Part shown: positions 1 through 8,627 of the stretch, piece after piece
Layout: every line of letters begins with the position of its first letter
Numbering within the stretch: position 1 is the stretch's first letter
Assembly: GCA_028718265.1 (NCBI GenBank)
Contig: JAQUMG010000016.1
Span: 1 to 15,906 of the forward strand
Direction: 5' to 3'
DNA: 15,906 nucleotides
Source: Candidatus Omnitrophota bacterium
GTDB lineage: Bacteria > Omnitrophota > Koll11 > JAHIPI01
Notes under the pieces: model-generated
What the model was told of the DNA's origin: nothing
The model's input: the letters and a program-made list of their open reading frames with translations, nothing else
Databases searched by the model: none
Made by a program: the position numbers and the translations under genes

Positions 1-318
1 GAGGAAGATGATTTCAGGCGCATAAAAGATATCATAACGGAAAGAGAAATCGGGGAAATAGTGGTGGGCTTTCCGCTTAATATGGACGGAAGCGAAGGCC
101 CGAAAGCGGAAGAGATTAATCAATTCATGGAAGGCCTTAAAAAGGAATGCGGCATTCCCGTAACGCCTTGGGACGAGAGACTTACCACGCGGGAGGCCGA
201 CCGTATTTTGCGAAACGCTGATGTCAGCAGGAAGAAGCGCAAGAAATTGGACGATAAATTGGCTGCTCAGTTAATATTACAGAGTTATCTTGATGCGAAG
301 GGTGCGCAAAATGTATAA
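1..318 (+). CDS. ruvX: RuvX/YqgF-family putative Holliday junction resolvase, 3' part
   Basis: The reading frame is open from base 1, so the gene begins upstream and about 105 C-terminal residues are present. The family has an RNase H-like fold. It is linked to Holliday junction resolution and, in E. coli, to 5' end processing of pre-16S rRNA. Family signatures visible here are the VVGFPLNMDGSEGPKA segment after a hydrophobic strand, the DERLTT motif, and the conserved tail around SRKKRKKLDDKLAAQLILQSYLD, which carries a late acidic catalytic residue. The first catalytic Asp lies in the missing N-terminus. A GTG at 61 could be mistaken for a start, but the upstream codons read in frame as a normal family sequence. 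The 3' end overlaps the next gene by 8 bases, which suggests translational coupling. Confidence 0.93.
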   Translation, partial: EEDDFRRIKDIITEREIGEIVVGFPLNMDGSEGPKAEEINQFMEGLKKECGIPVTPWDERLTTREADRILRNADVSRKKRKKLDDKLAAQLILQSYLDAKGAQNV

Positions 319-1588
319 ATATGAACTAACAGTACTGGGTAATGGGCTGAAAATAGCATCCTATGCTATGCCGCAGGCTAATTCTGTCGCTTTAGGTGTT
401 TGGGTGGCCGCAGGCGGCAGATATGAAAATATGAAAAATAAAGGCATCAGCCATTTTGTAGAGCATCTCTTATTTAAAAGAACCGGGAAGCGGTCGGCGG
501 CCGTCATCAAAAATTCCATAGAAGGTATCGGCGGTATGCTGAACGGATTTACTTCGGAAGAGGTTACCTGCTATCTCGCCAAAGTCACGGGCAAACACCT
601 TGATTTAGCGACGGATGTCTTAAGCGACATGGTCCTGGATGCGGTATTCGATCCGCGCGATATAGAGAAGGAAAGGTTAGTGATCCTCGAAGAGGTGAAA
701 ATGTACCGGGACCATCCGGACCAGTATGTTTATGAATTGCTGGGTGAACTGTTATGGCCCAAACAGACACTGGGCATTCCGCTTATAGGGACATTTGAAA
801 CCATAAACTCTCTGAAAAGAAAAGATCTTGTGAATTACAGAGACGCATCCTACAATCCGTCTAATATTACCATAGTAGCGTGCGGCAACGTCCGGCACGG
901 CGAATTTGTAAGAACATGCGATAAAATATTTTCTAAAGCAAAACCGAGAAAATTTCATAGTTATGAGAAGATGAAACTTTCGCAGAAGGATTTTAAGACA
1001 AGCATTTTCAGGAAAGATACGGAGCAGACCCACGTGGCTATCGGTTTTCATTCTATCAGCAGGAAGAGTCCGGCACGATATGCGATGGAATTATTAAATA
1101 TCGCTTTAGGCGCAAATATGTCGTCGAGACTGTTTCATGAATTACGCGAAAAACGCGGGCTGGCGTACGCAATAAGTTCGCACGTGAGATATTATGCGGA
1201 CGGCGGTGTCGTTACCGTAGAGGCGGGCGTAGACAATAAAAAAATGCTGAAAGCGCTGGAACTTACGCTAAAAGAACTTATAAAGATAAGAAAAGCGCCC
1301 ATAACCCGGAAAGAATTTGAAAGGGCAAGAGAGTATTATCAGGGCCACCTGGCATTTTTAGTGGAAGACACTACCGATCACATGTTATGGCTGGGAGAGA
1401 AGATAGTGACGCAGGATGAACCCATAGACATGGACGCGATCACTGATAATGTAAAAAAGGTTAAATTGGAAGATACGCTGGCGCTTGCCGAAGAGACATT
1501 TAAAAGAAAAAATCTGAATATAGCCATTGTGGGGCCGTTAGGAGACAAGGAAAAAAAGCGTATCGGTGAAATAGCGGAAGGGTTTTAG
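311..1588 (+). CDS. M16-family zinc metallopeptidase (processing-peptidase/insulinase type)
   Basis: This 425-residue protein has the family's inverted zinc motif HFVEH (H48, E51, H52). The third zinc ligand is E128, exactly 76 residues after the second His and inside an EEVKMYRD segment. The C-terminal half carries the LREKRGLAYAISS motif, which in M16 enzymes supplies the Arg/Tyr that contact substrate. The length of about 425 fits the short bacterial type (PqqL/YmxG-like), and no signal peptide is visible, so it is probably cytoplasmic. The natural substrate is unknown; peptide clean-up is the usual inference. The start at 311 is preferred over the ATG at 290 because AAGGG at 298-302 lies 8 bases upstream and family members usually begin a few residues before the YELTVLGNGL strand. 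It overlaps ruvX by 8 bases and ends 4 bases before the site-2 protease gene. Confidence 0.9.
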   Translation: MYKYELTVLGNGLKIASYAMPQANSVALGVWVAAGGRYENMKNKGISHFVEHLLFKRTGKRSAAVIKNSIEGIGGMLNGFTSEEVTCYLAKVTGKHLDLATDVLSDMVLDAVFDPRDIEKERLVILEEVKMYRDHPDQYVYELLGELLWPKQTLGIPLIGTFETINSLKRKDLVNYRDASYNPSNITIVACGNVRHGEFVRTCDKIFSKAKPRKFHSYEKMKLSQKDFKTSIFRKDTEQTHVAIGFHSISRKSPARYAMELLNIALGANMSSRLFHELREKRGLAYAISSHVRYYADGGVVTVEAGVDNKKMLKALELTLKELIKIRKAPITRKEFERAREYYQGHLAFLVEDTTDHMLWLGEKIVTQDEPIDMDAITDNVKKVKLEDTLALAEETFKRKNLNIAIVGPLGDKEKKRIGEIAEGF

Positions 1589-1592
1589 CGCA

Positions 1593-2648
1593 ATGAAAGG
1601 CTCGATCAAGCTATTTGAAGTTTTCGGCATATCTATTAATATACACATTACGTTTCTCCTGCTTCCGGTCCTGTTTTTCTTTATGTCGGGGTTCAGCGGA
1701 GTCCTGCTGGTTCTGATAGTATTTACCTGCGTTACTTTTCATGAGTTGATGCACAGCCTTGTAGCCAAAAAATTCGGAATAGAAGTAAGAAATATAACAC
1801 TCCTTCCGATAGGAGGCGTGGCATCGATGAATAAGATGCCTGACAGCCCCCGGCAGGAATTTCTTATTGCTATAGCCGGCCCCGCATCCAACATCTTTTT
1901 GGCTGCGGTATTGTTTTTAGTTCTTTATTATATGCCCTGGATGCCGCGGGAGGTTTTGCGCCATCCCTTGGCGGGGGACAGCGTCATATATACATTGGCG
2001 TGGCTGCCCTGGGCTAATATTATGTTAGCTGCCTTCAATATGCTGCCCGCTTTTCCTATGGACGGTGGCAGGATCCTTAGAGCGGTTCTTGCCCTTAAAA
2101 TGGACTATAGGAAGGCGACCAGGATCGCGGTAGGCATAGGGCACGTTTTTGCCATACTTTTCGGATTTTGGGGATTAACGACGGGGAATATCGTTCTGAT
2201 ACTTATCGCCCTGTTCATTTATATTGCGGCTTCTTCGGAAGAAACGCAGGTTAATCTGACCGAGACCCTGAAAACCTTCCGGGTAAAAGATGTATTGAAC
2301 AGCCAGTTTTTGGCGCTCGAAAGAAATACGCCCATATCGAAAGTCCTGGAATTGATATTTCATAGCCATCAGGAAGACTTTCCGGTTATGGAAGCGGACC
2401 GCCTGTTAGGTTTTATTACCAGAAACGACATTATTATTGCGACGCATCAATTCGGCCCGGATAAAGTAGTGGGCGATATAATGCGCACTGATTTACCCGT
2501 TATAACACCCGAAGATAAACTTCTTAAAGTGCAGGGCATAATGGAAGAAAGCCAGGTGAGGGCGCTGCCTGTTATTTCGAACGGGCGGTTGAGCGGCATA
2601 GTTACTCTTGAAGATATTTTCAGGATTTATTCAATGTTGTCGCGATGA
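1593..2648 (+). CDS. Site-2 protease (M50) family intramembrane metalloprotease with C-terminal CBS pair
   Basis: This 351-residue membrane protein belongs to the SpoIVFB-like group of site-2 proteases. Residues 11-48 form hydrophobic segments leading into the zinc-binding FHELMH motif (H50, E51, H54). The second active-site motif NMLPAFPMDGGR (residues 149-160) supplies the third ligand D157. Further membrane segments occur near 90-115, 132-150 and 180-212. Residues about 230-350 form two CBS units (VKDVLNSQFL... and VGDIMRTDLP...VTLEDI), a module that usually senses adenine nucleotides and could gate proteolysis. SpoIVFB-type enzymes with CBS pairs are known. GGAAGGG at 1576-1582 is a good ribosome site 10 bases before the ATG. 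The substrate cannot be read from the context; no anti-sigma factor is encoded nearby. Confidence 0.93.
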   Translation: MKGSIKLFEVFGISINIHITFLLLPVLFFFMSGFSGVLLVLIVFTCVTFHELMHSLVAKKFGIEVRNITLLPIGGVASMNKMPDSPRQEFLIAIAGPASNIFLAAVLFLVLYYMPWMPREVLRHPLAGDSVIYTLAWLPWANIMLAAFNMLPAFPMDGGRILRAVLALKMDYRKATRIAVGIGHVFAILFGFWGLTTGNIVLILIALFIYIAASSEETQVNLTETLKTFRVKDVLNSQFLALERNTPISKVLELIFHSHQEDFPVMEADRLLGFITRNDIIIATHQFGPDKVVGDIMRTDLPVITPEDKLLKVQGIMEESQVRALPVISNGRLSGIVTLEDIFRIYSMLSR

Positions 2649-2658
2649 GGAGACTGAT

Positions 2659-3303
2659 ATGAAAGGAAAACTTCTTGTAGCTCCGTCGATACTGGCGGCT
2701 GATTTCAGCTCGCTGGAGGCCGAGATTAAGAAGATAGAAAAAGCCGGAGCCGATATGGTTCATATCGACGTCATGGACGGCCATTTTGTGCCTAATATAA
2801 CCATAGGCCCTTTAGTAGTCAGGGGTATCCGGAAAATCACAGAATTGCCTCTGGATGTGCACCTTATGATAGAAGAACCGGAGAAATATATAGACGAATT
2901 CAAAAAAGCGGGAAGCGATATAATAACTTTACATGCAGAATCAAAAGGGGATATAAAGTCCCTGCTCTGTCGTATAAAATCTTTTGGTATAAAAGCCGGT
3001 ATATCGATAAGGCCTAAAAACAGCGTTGATCTGCTGAAGGGCTATTTAAATGATGCAGACATGGTTCTGATGATGACGGTAGAGCCCGGATTCGGCGGGC
3101 AAAAGTTTATGAAAGAAGTCCTGCCTAAGATAGCAGAGGTGAGAAGTATTTACGATAAAGACATAGAGGTGGACGGCGGGATAAACAGGGAAACGGCCAG
3201 GGAAGTTATTGCGGCGGGTGCGAACGTTCTCGTGGCCGGGACCTTTGTGTTCGGAAGCAAAGATGTGAAACAGGCAATAAAAGACTTGAGAGGGGGTAAA
3301 TAA
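2659..3303 (+). CDS. rpe: Ribulose-phosphate 3-epimerase
   Basis: This cytosolic (beta/alpha)8 enzyme interconverts D-ribulose 5-phosphate and D-xylulose 5-phosphate in the pentose phosphate pathway. The protein of 214 residues matches the usual size of about 215-225. Diagnostic segments are VAPSILAADFSSL, the metal-site stretch VHIDVMDGHFVPN (H35, D37), DVHLM (H68), VEPGFGGQKF and VDGGI (D172); these His and Asp residues match the known divalent metal ligands. The strand usually reading close to GVALNP is GISIRP here, a mild variation. The start at 2659 is chosen over an in-frame ATG at 2608. GAGGAG lies just upstream, the longer form would overlap the protease gene by 41 bases, and homologues begin here. 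The gene follows the protease by 10 bases and is probably co-transcribed with its neighbours. Confidence 0.95.
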   Translation: MKGKLLVAPSILAADFSSLEAEIKKIEKAGADMVHIDVMDGHFVPNITIGPLVVRGIRKITELPLDVHLMIEEPEKYIDEFKKAGSDIITLHAESKGDIKSLLCRIKSFGIKAGISIRPKNSVDLLKGYLNDADMVLMMTVEPGFGGQKFMKEVLPKIAEVRSIYDKDIEVDGGINRETAREVIAAGANVLVAGTFVFGSKDVKQAIKDLRGGK

Positions 3304-3304
3304 G

Positions 3305-4726
3305 GTGAGCGGTATTAAATTCGGAACGGATGGCTGGCGGGCCATAATAAGCGAAGATTTTACGTTCGATAACGTAATGGTAGTGGCGCAGGCTGTAAGC
3401 GATTTCTTGAACGCAGAGTACAAAAATGAAAAAAGCATAAGGGCCGTCGTCGGTTATGATCCGCGCTTTATGTCGGAAAAATACGCCGAGATAACAGCAA
3501 GAGTCCTTATAGCAAACAATATAAACGTTATTCTCGTAGACAGGCCCAGCACAACGCCGGCCGTGAGCTACGCGATCAGGGAAAAAAAATTAAACGGCGG
3601 AGTAATGATAACCGCAAGCCATAATCCGCCTTATTATAACGGCATAAAATACAAGGCATTCTATGCCGGCAGCGCCGATCCGGGCATAATAGGCAAGATA
3701 GAAGCGAACTTACACAAAAATCCGGTAAAGATAATTTCGCCGGAAGAGATGAAAAATTCCAGGTTGTTCAGATACGAAGATGTAGGCCCTGCGCATCTTA
3801 AATTTTTGTCATCCTATCTTGATTGGAAAGTCCTGAAAAAGAGAAAATTCAAGGTGCTGGTGGATGTCATGCACGGCTCTGCAAACCATTTTGTCGAAAA
3901 CCTTTTAGCGAAGACAAAGAACAAAGTTGTCACAATCCGCAGCGAGAGAGATGCCTATTTCGGCGGAGTAAATCCCGAACCCGTAGCCAAGAACCTTGAA
4001 GTAAGCATGCAGATGGTCAAAAAGGGAAAGTTTGACGTAGGCATTGTTACCGACGGCGACGTGGACAGGATTGCGATAATCGGACCGGACGGCAAGTTAC
4101 TGACCGGCCACAAAGTCATCGCGCTTTTATTATTACATCTTCTTGAGGACAGGAAGATGAAAGGCGAGGTAGTGCAGACTATCTGCGGGACCGTGCTTAT
4201 AGACAAGATATGCGAGAAATACGGGCTTAAGATGCACGAAACGCCGGTCGGATTTAAATATATATGCGACCTTATGAGAACAAAGGACATATTGATAGGC
4301 GGAGAAGAAGCCGGCGGCATAGGCTACAAAAACTACATACCCGAGAGAGACGGAATCCTTTCCGGCCTTCTTATTCTCGAGATGATGGCGTACAGAAATA
4401 AGTCCCTGAAAGACATACTCAAGGGAATTGAGAAGGAATACGGTTCATTTTATTATAAGAGAATTGACACGAAATACCCGGATGACCTCAAACCAAAATT
4501 GATGGCCATGTTAAAAAATACGCCGCCCAAAGAGATAATGGGTAAAAAAGTTGTGGATGTAAAATCATATGACGGCGTTAAGCTTGTATTAGAGGATAAG
4601 AGCTGGCTGCTTTTGAGGCTTTCCGGAACAGAACCTATTTTGAGGATATACGCGGAATCATCCACGGATGCCAAAGCGCTCAAGATGCTTGACATAGGCA
4701 AGGAGATAGCGCTTAGCATAAAATAG
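3305..4726 (+). CDS. Phosphoglucomutase/phosphomannomutase family protein
   Basis: This 473-residue alpha-D-phosphohexomutase shows all four active-site elements. They are the phosphoserine loop [11 protein letters not shown] (S105), the metal loop DGDVDR (D250, D252, D254), the sugar-specificity loop [10 protein letters not shown], and the phosphate-binding loop [15 protein letters not shown] near the C-terminus. The reaction moves phosphate between C1 and C6 of glucose or mannose via the phosphoserine, feeding glycogen or cell-surface sugar synthesis. Glucose and mannose specificity cannot be told apart with confidence; the GEEAGG loop is common in bacterial phosphoglucomutase-type members. 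The start is GTG at 3305, one base after the rpe stop, with a G-rich ribosome site near 3290-3296. It could instead be a phosphoglucosamine mutase relative, but the sequence around S105 fits that subgroup less well. Confidence 0.92.
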   Translation: MSGIKFGTDGWRAIISEDFTFDNVMVVAQAVSDFLNAEYKNEKSIRAVVGYDPRFMSEKYAEITARVLIANNINVILVDRPSTTPAVSYAIREKKLNGGVMITASHNPPYYNGIKYKAFYAGSADPGIIGKIEANLHKNPVKIISPEEMKNSRLFRYEDVGPAHLKFLSSYLDWKVLKKRKFKVLVDVMHGSANHFVENLLAKTKNKVVTIRSERDAYFGGVNPEPVAKNLEVSMQMVKKGKFDVGIVTDGDVDRIAIIGPDGKLLTGHKVIALLLLHLLEDRKMKGEVVQTICGTVLIDKICEKYGLKMHETPVGFKYICDLMRTKDILIGGEEAGGIGYKNYIPERDGILSGLLILEMMAYRNKSLKDILKGIEKEYGSFYYKRIDTKYPDDLKPKLMAMLKNTPPKEIMGKKVVDVKSYDGVKLVLEDKSWLLLRLSGTEPILRIYAESSTDAKALKMLDIGKEIALSIK

Positions 4727-4733
4727 CGTCGAT

Positions 4734-6536
4734 ATGAGTAAAGACAATATAAGAAACTTTTCAATAATAGCCCATATCGATCACGGCAAATCCACGCTGG
4801 CGGACCGTATTTTGCAGATAACCCAGGCCATCACTGACAGGGAGTTTCACGCGCAGATGCTGGATGATATGGATCTGGAACGCGAGCGCGGTATTACGAT
4901 AAAATCCAGCGCTGTCAGGCTTCATTACAAAGCGAAAGACGGAAAAGATTACCTTCTAAACCTTATCGATACACCCGGCCACGTAGATTTTACATACGAA
5001 GTTTCCAAATCGATAGCCGCTTGCGAGGGCGCGCTTTTGGTTGTGGATGCCTCCCAGGGTGTCGAAGCCCAGACAGTAGCCAATCTGTATATGGCTGTTG
5101 AGCACAACCTGGTAATTATACCCGTGATCAATAAAATAGACCTGTCGAGCGCCGAACCGGAGAAAACTAAAAAACAGATCCTCGGCGTATTAAAAAGCGC
5201 GCGCGAGGAAGACATATTATTCGCCAGCGCGAAAGAGGGAATAGGCATTTACGAGATAATAGAAAGTATTATCGCCCGCATACCTCCGCCCAGCGGCAGC
5301 GAAACAAATCCGCTGCAGGGCCTTATATTCGATTCGAGCTATGACACTTATAAGGGCGCTATAGTATATATAAGGATAACAAACGGCAGTGTCGCAAAGG
5401 GCGACAACATATTGATGATGAGGTCGGGAAAAAAATACGAAGTGCAGGAAGTAGGGATATTTACTCCCAAGGAAAAGAGCATAGACCGTTTGCATTGCGG
5501 GGAAGTCGGATATCTCGCGTGCAATATAAGAGACGCCGCAGAAATAGAAATAGGAGATACTATCACATTGACCGAAAGTCCGGCAAAAGTGCCGCTTCCT
5601 GGGTACAGAAAATTGCGGCCGATGGTATATAGCGGGATATATCCGGTTAACAGCAAGGACTTCGTGGCCTTAAAAGACGCTATTACCAAGCTGCGCCTGA
5701 GCGATGCGTCTTTCCAGTACGAGCCGGAAAGTTCGGCATCTTTGGGGTTCGGATTCAGGTGCGGTTTCCTGGGCCTCCTGCACATGGAGATAATCCAGGA
5801 GAGGCTTGAAAGAGAATACGATTTAAATCTCGTAGTAAGTACGCCGAGCGTTGTTTATAAGGTGAAAAAGACCGACGGTGAAGTCATGGATGTGGATAAC
5901 CCCTCCAAAATGCCGTCGACAAACCTTATACAAGAAATAAAAGAACCATACGTAATAGCGTATATAATAACTCCTAACGATGTTATAGGTACGATCATGC
6001 AGCTCGCCGAATCCAAGAGAGGCAAATACATAAGTACCGAATATATAGGAGATGACAGGGCAAAACTTATATACCAGATGCCTTTATCGGAGATTATAGT
6101 CGATTTTTATGATAAAATTAAATCTATCACCCGCGGCTACGGTTCGCTCGATTATGAGCTTCTTGATTACAGGGATACAGATGTGGTCAAACTTGATATA
6201 CTGCTGAACGGCGACGTGTTTGATGCGATGTCGTCCATAGTCTACCGTGATAAAGCGCAGGCAAAGGGCCGGGCGATTGTGGAAAAATTGAAGGAACTCA
6301 TACCCAGGCAATTGTTTGAAGTGGCAATCCAGGCGGCGTTGGGCGGCAATATAATAGCCAGATCAACGGTCAAGCCGCTTAAAAAACATGTTACAGCCAA
6401 ATGCTACGGCGGAGATATTACGCGAAAAAGAAAACTCTGGGAGAAGCAGAAAGAAGGGAAAAAGAAAATGAAACAGTTCGGAAGAGTGGAAATACCGCAG
6501 GAGGCGTTTATTGCGGCTTTAAAGGTGCAGCCGTGA
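4734..6536 (+). CDS. lepA: Elongation factor 4 (LepA), ribosome back-translocating GTPase
   Basis: This 600-residue protein has the standard EF4 length. GTPase motifs in order are AHIDHGKST (13-21), the switch-I segment [14 protein letters not shown] (79-83), NKID (133-136) and an SAK motif. A beta-barrel domain II and EF-G-like domains III and V follow. The EF4-specific C-terminal domain ends in a lysine- and arginine-rich stretch ([20 protein letters not shown]) that contacts the tRNA region of the ribosome. EF4 acts on stalled or mistranslocated ribosomes, especially under ionic stress, and affects initiation and 30S assembly. No clear SD precedes the ATG, so it may rely on coupling with the mutase gene 7 bases upstream. 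Its stop overlaps the lepB start (GTGA), the classical lepA-lepB arrangement. Confidence 0.98.
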   Translation: MSKDNIRNFSIIAHIDHGKSTLADRILQITQAITDREFHAQMLDDMDLERERGITIKSSAVRLHYKAKDGKDYLLNLIDTPGHVDFTYEVSKSIAACEGALLVVDASQGVEAQTVANLYMAVEHNLVIIPVINKIDLSSAEPEKTKKQILGVLKSAREEDILFASAKEGIGIYEIIESIIARIPPPSGSETNPLQGLIFDSSYDTYKGAIVYIRITNGSVAKGDNILMMRSGKKYEVQEVGIFTPKEKSIDRLHCGEVGYLACNIRDAAEIEIGDTITLTESPAKVPLPGYRKLRPMVYSGIYPVNSKDFVALKDAITKLRLSDASFQYEPESSASLGFGFRCGFLGLLHMEIIQERLEREYDLNLVVSTPSVVYKVKKTDGEVMDVDNPSKMPSTNLIQEIKEPYVIAYIITPNDVIGTIMQLAESKRGKYISTEYIGDDRAKLIYQMPLSEIIVDFYDKIKSITRGYGSLDYELLDYRDTDVVKLDILLNGDVFDAMSSIVYRDKAQAKGRAIVEKLKELIPRQLFEVAIQAALGGNIIARSTVKPLKKHVTAKCYGGDITRKRKLWEKQKEGKKKMKQFGRVEIPQEAFIAALKVQP

Positions 6537-7111
6537 CGCCCCAGACAAAAGCGGTTATCAGAGAATGGGTAGAATCGATTTTAATAGCGGTGGTATTGGC
6601 TTTATTCATAAGAGCTTTTTTTATCCAGGCATTCAAAATACCTTCCGGTTCGATGAAGCCGACTTTGCAGGAAGGCGATAAGATAATGGTAAACAAGCTT
6701 TTATACGGCCCCAAAATACCGTTCACACATTTTAAAATACCCGGTATGAGAGAACCCAGGAGGGGCGACATCGTTGTTTTTAAATATCCCGAGGACAGGA
6801 AAAAGGATTTTATAAAACGCCTTATTGCTGTCGGCGGGGAAACGGTGGAGATAACGGACGGCAATATACTGATAAACAACGAACCCGTAAAAACGCCTCC
6901 CGAATTGCTTAAAATCTATTATTATAATAGAGGTCATTACGGCGTAGACGGTAATCCTGTGCAGGTTCCGGAAAACTACTATTTTGTCTTAGGCGACAAT
7001 AGCGACAGCTCCAGGGATTCGCGTTATTGGGGATTTGTGCCGAAAGACGATATTATAGGAAGGGCGATGTTTATATGGTGGCCGCCATGGCGCATTCAGT
7101 CACTACATTAA
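6533..7111 (+). CDS. lepB: Signal peptidase I
   Basis: This 192-residue inner-membrane serine protease removes signal peptides from proteins exported by Sec or Tat. One N-terminal membrane segment (about residues 11-30) is followed by box [10 protein letters not shown] with catalytic S40. Box [11 protein letters not shown] carries the general base K95, and box E is [17 protein letters not shown]. This is the short, single-span type common outside the gamma-proteobacteria. The frame extends upstream to 6401 inside lepA, but GTG at 6533 gives the expected N-terminus, has AAAGGTG at 6521-6527 upstream and overlaps the lepA stop by 4 bases. Its natural clients include the several exported proteins encoded just downstream. 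Confidence 0.96.
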   Translation: MTPQTKAVIREWVESILIAVVLALFIRAFFIQAFKIPSGSMKPTLQEGDKIMVNKLLYGPKIPFTHFKIPGMREPRRGDIVVFKYPEDRKKDFIKRLIAVGGETVEITDGNILINNEPVKTPPELLKIYYYNRGHYGVDGNPVQVPENYYFVLGDNSDSSRDSRYWGFVPKDDIIGRAMFIWWPPWRIQSLH

Positions 7112-7596
7112 GAAATATAACAGCGGTCCTGATACTATCCTGCGCTGTTATTGGTTATGCCTTTGCCGAAGGGGCGGCGGCGGTTTCGGGTATTATCATT
7201 AAAGTTGACTCCGATGGCCTAAAAGCGGAGATTATTGCTACAGGAAAAGGCGATATTTCGGATAAAGTGGACATAAGGAATCCGCAGGCACGCTTACTGG
7301 CAAAACGTCAGGCTATGGCCGGCGCGTATCAGAACCTGATTAACGCGGTGAATGCGATATCGCCGGATTATTTTCCCAAAGAACGGTATGTGGTCAGCGA
7401 TAAATTCTTAAAAGGCGCAACATTAACCGAGGCACGATACTACGGCGACGGAAGCGCTGAAGCTGACATCGAACTGGATATCGCTTTAAACGGCCCCATT
7501 GCCGACAAATTCGAAAAAGATATGAGGCTTTTAGGTTACAGGGTAATTGAATACGACCGTCCGAACACCGAAATTATGGAAGGAGAAATAAAATGA
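7075..7596 (+). CDS. Exported LPP20-like / FlgT N-terminal-like domain protein
   Basis: This 173-residue protein has a signal peptide (residues 1-31) with a hydrophobic core and a good cleavage site after YAFA. The Cys in the core (ILSC) is not in a usable lipobox, so a soluble periplasmic protein is predicted. The mature part has the pattern of LPP20 domains: an early ATGKGD strand, the helix PQARLLAKRQAMAGAYQNLINAV, then DKFLKGATLTEARYYGDGSAEADIELDI. LPP20-like domains also resemble the N-terminal domain of the H-ring protein FlgT; this is pattern recognition, not a search result. The start at 7075 is chosen because AGGAAGGG (7057-7064) lies 10 bases upstream, giving a 37-base overlap with lepB. 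ATG at 7087 is an alternative. It overlaps the next gene by 4 bases (ATGA), implying linked expression. Confidence 0.75.
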   Translation: MVAAMAHSVTTLRNITAVLILSCAVIGYAFAEGAAAVSGIIIKVDSDGLKAEIIATGKGDISDKVDIRNPQARLLAKRQAMAGAYQNLINAVNAISPDYFPKERYVVSDKFLKGATLTEARYYGDGSAEADIELDIALNGPIADKFEKDMRLLGYRVIEYDRPNTEIMEGEIK

Positions 7597-8498
7597 AACT
7601 GCAGAAATTTTTATGCGTTCTGTCAGCGTGTTTTTTTATATTCGGTACCACTCATTCCGCACATTCGGCGATGGGCAACGATAATGCCGCGGTAGCGGTA
7701 GAACCTGCCTCATCGGATACGCAACGGGGCCTTATGCCCGCAACGCCGCCTTTAAATAAAGCCAATCCGCGCATAATGGCAATAACGGTCGAATACGTGG
7801 ATGGTATCGAACAGCCTGCCAGTATAACACAGTCGAGGACCGAGGAGAAATTTCTCGCTAACGATTTTCCGCTTATAGATAAATCGCAGATGGAGATGAT
7901 AAAGGAAAAGGATGCAGTATTGAGCTTTTCCGATCCGGATAAAGCCGCTGCCCTGGGGAGAAATTACGGAGCCGATATAGTCGTTGTTGTTGAAGCGAAA
8001 TCCAATCTTGTTGACACGACTCAGCCGTACGGCCTTACAGTTTTTGCTTACGAATGCAACGCGACCGGAAAAGCAATAAAAGTAGATACCGCAGAAGTGA
8101 TAACGTCGCGTTCCGCAAGTGCCGTGGAAAGAGGCGGCGGGCGCATCCCGACCGCGAATAAATCATTTGAGACTGCGATAGTAACGCTCGCAGATATGAT
8201 AATAAGCGACATTAATCAGAAGGCGAAAGGCGATGTTTATAAAGAAACTACTGTTCAGCTTGTTTGCTCTAACGCCGACTATACAAAGATGAAGGGACTG
8301 GCCAAGGCTCTGGATGAGCAAAGAAGCATAAAAGCGGTACGTGAAAGAAGTCTTGAAAAGAATGTCGCGATTATAGACGTTGAACTTTTGGGAAACGCCG
8401 ATTTTCTCGCTGACCTTTTAATAGAAATGCAAAACGGGCCCCTTGTAAACATAATAGGGAAGACGCAAAACAGAATCGACTTAGAGTTTATCGATTGA
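7593..8498 (+). CDS. Exported two-domain protein with CsgG/TolB-N-like region
   Basis: This 301-residue protein has a signal peptide ending near residue 23 or 26 (HSAHSA). A low-complexity linker (27-58) follows. Residues about 60-210 have the CsgG-like layout: an opening strand IMAITVEYV, FLANDFPLIDKSQMEMIKEKD, then AAALGRNYGADIVVVVEAKSN. This parallels the next gene's GRFIVVERQAVRDVLNEQ... LNSQILIRGAV, so the two may be distant paralogues. Residues about 218-301 form a separate alpha/beta unit (TVQLVCSNADYTKMKGLAKAL ... VAIIDVELLGNADFLADLLIEM) that I cannot assign to a family. No catalytic motif is visible, so a structural or assembly role in the periplasm is the likeliest inference. AAGGAGA (7580-7586) precedes the ATG, and the start overlaps the upstream stop by 4 bases. 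Confidence 0.72.
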   Translation: MKLQKFLCVLSACFFIFGTTHSAHSAMGNDNAAVAVEPASSDTQRGLMPATPPLNKANPRIMAITVEYVDGIEQPASITQSRTEEKFLANDFPLIDKSQMEMIKEKDAVLSFSDPDKAAALGRNYGADIVVVVEAKSNLVDTTQPYGLTVFAYECNATGKAIKVDTAEVITSRSASAVERGGGRIPTANKSFETAIVTLADMIISDINQKAKGDVYKETTVQLVCSNADYTKMKGLAKALDEQRSIKAVRERSLEKNVAIIDVELLGNADFLADLLIEMQNGPLVNIIGKTQNRIDLEFID

Positions 8499-8627
8499 CG
8501 CAAGAAAACCTTTGCAGTTGCCACAAAAGACTCAAAAGGCGGTGTAAAGCCACTCTGGGGACACCCTCCGTCGGATAAAATAAGTGCCTTTTAAGGAGAG
8601 TGCCCCCGATAAGTAGGGGGAGGATTT
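8499..8627 (+). promoter_or_regulatory. Structured 5' leader with two competing hairpins at the ribosome site
   Basis: This 129-base gap is the only long gap in the + strand run. A long imperfect hairpin can form: GGGG (8557-8560) with CCCC (8603-8606), CAC (8562-8564) with GTG (8600-8602), CTCC (8566-8569) with GGAG (8595-8598), and TAAAA (8576-8580) with TTTTA (8589-8593). Alternatively CCCCC (8603-8607) pairs with GGGGG (8616-8620), which belongs to the SD GGGGGAGG (8616-8623) of the next gene. A small upstream GGC/GCC hairpin (8538-8551) displays GGTGT (8541-8545), exactly complementary to ACACC (8561-8565) inside the long hairpin. The pairings were found by eye; switching is inferred. 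I recognise no known riboswitch family here. Confidence 0.5.

Noticed and set aside
290..310. Upstream ATG for the M16 peptidase
   Set aside because: The extra seven residues are basic and not family-like, and the SD at 298-302 fits the start at 311.
2608..2658. N-terminally extended rpe
   Set aside because: The extension is a translation of the protease gene's end in another frame; a good SD marks 2659.
6401..6532. N-terminally extended lepB
   Set aside because: The extension is a shadow of the lepA C-terminus; GTG at 6533 with the GTGA overlap fits the family.
8531..8627. Class I cyclic-di-GMP riboswitch suggested by GTAAAGCCAC near 8544
   Set aside because: The GGCAAACC segment, the GNRA-capped stem and the GACGCAAAGCC core with its downstream partner are absent or out of order, so only a structured leader is claimed.
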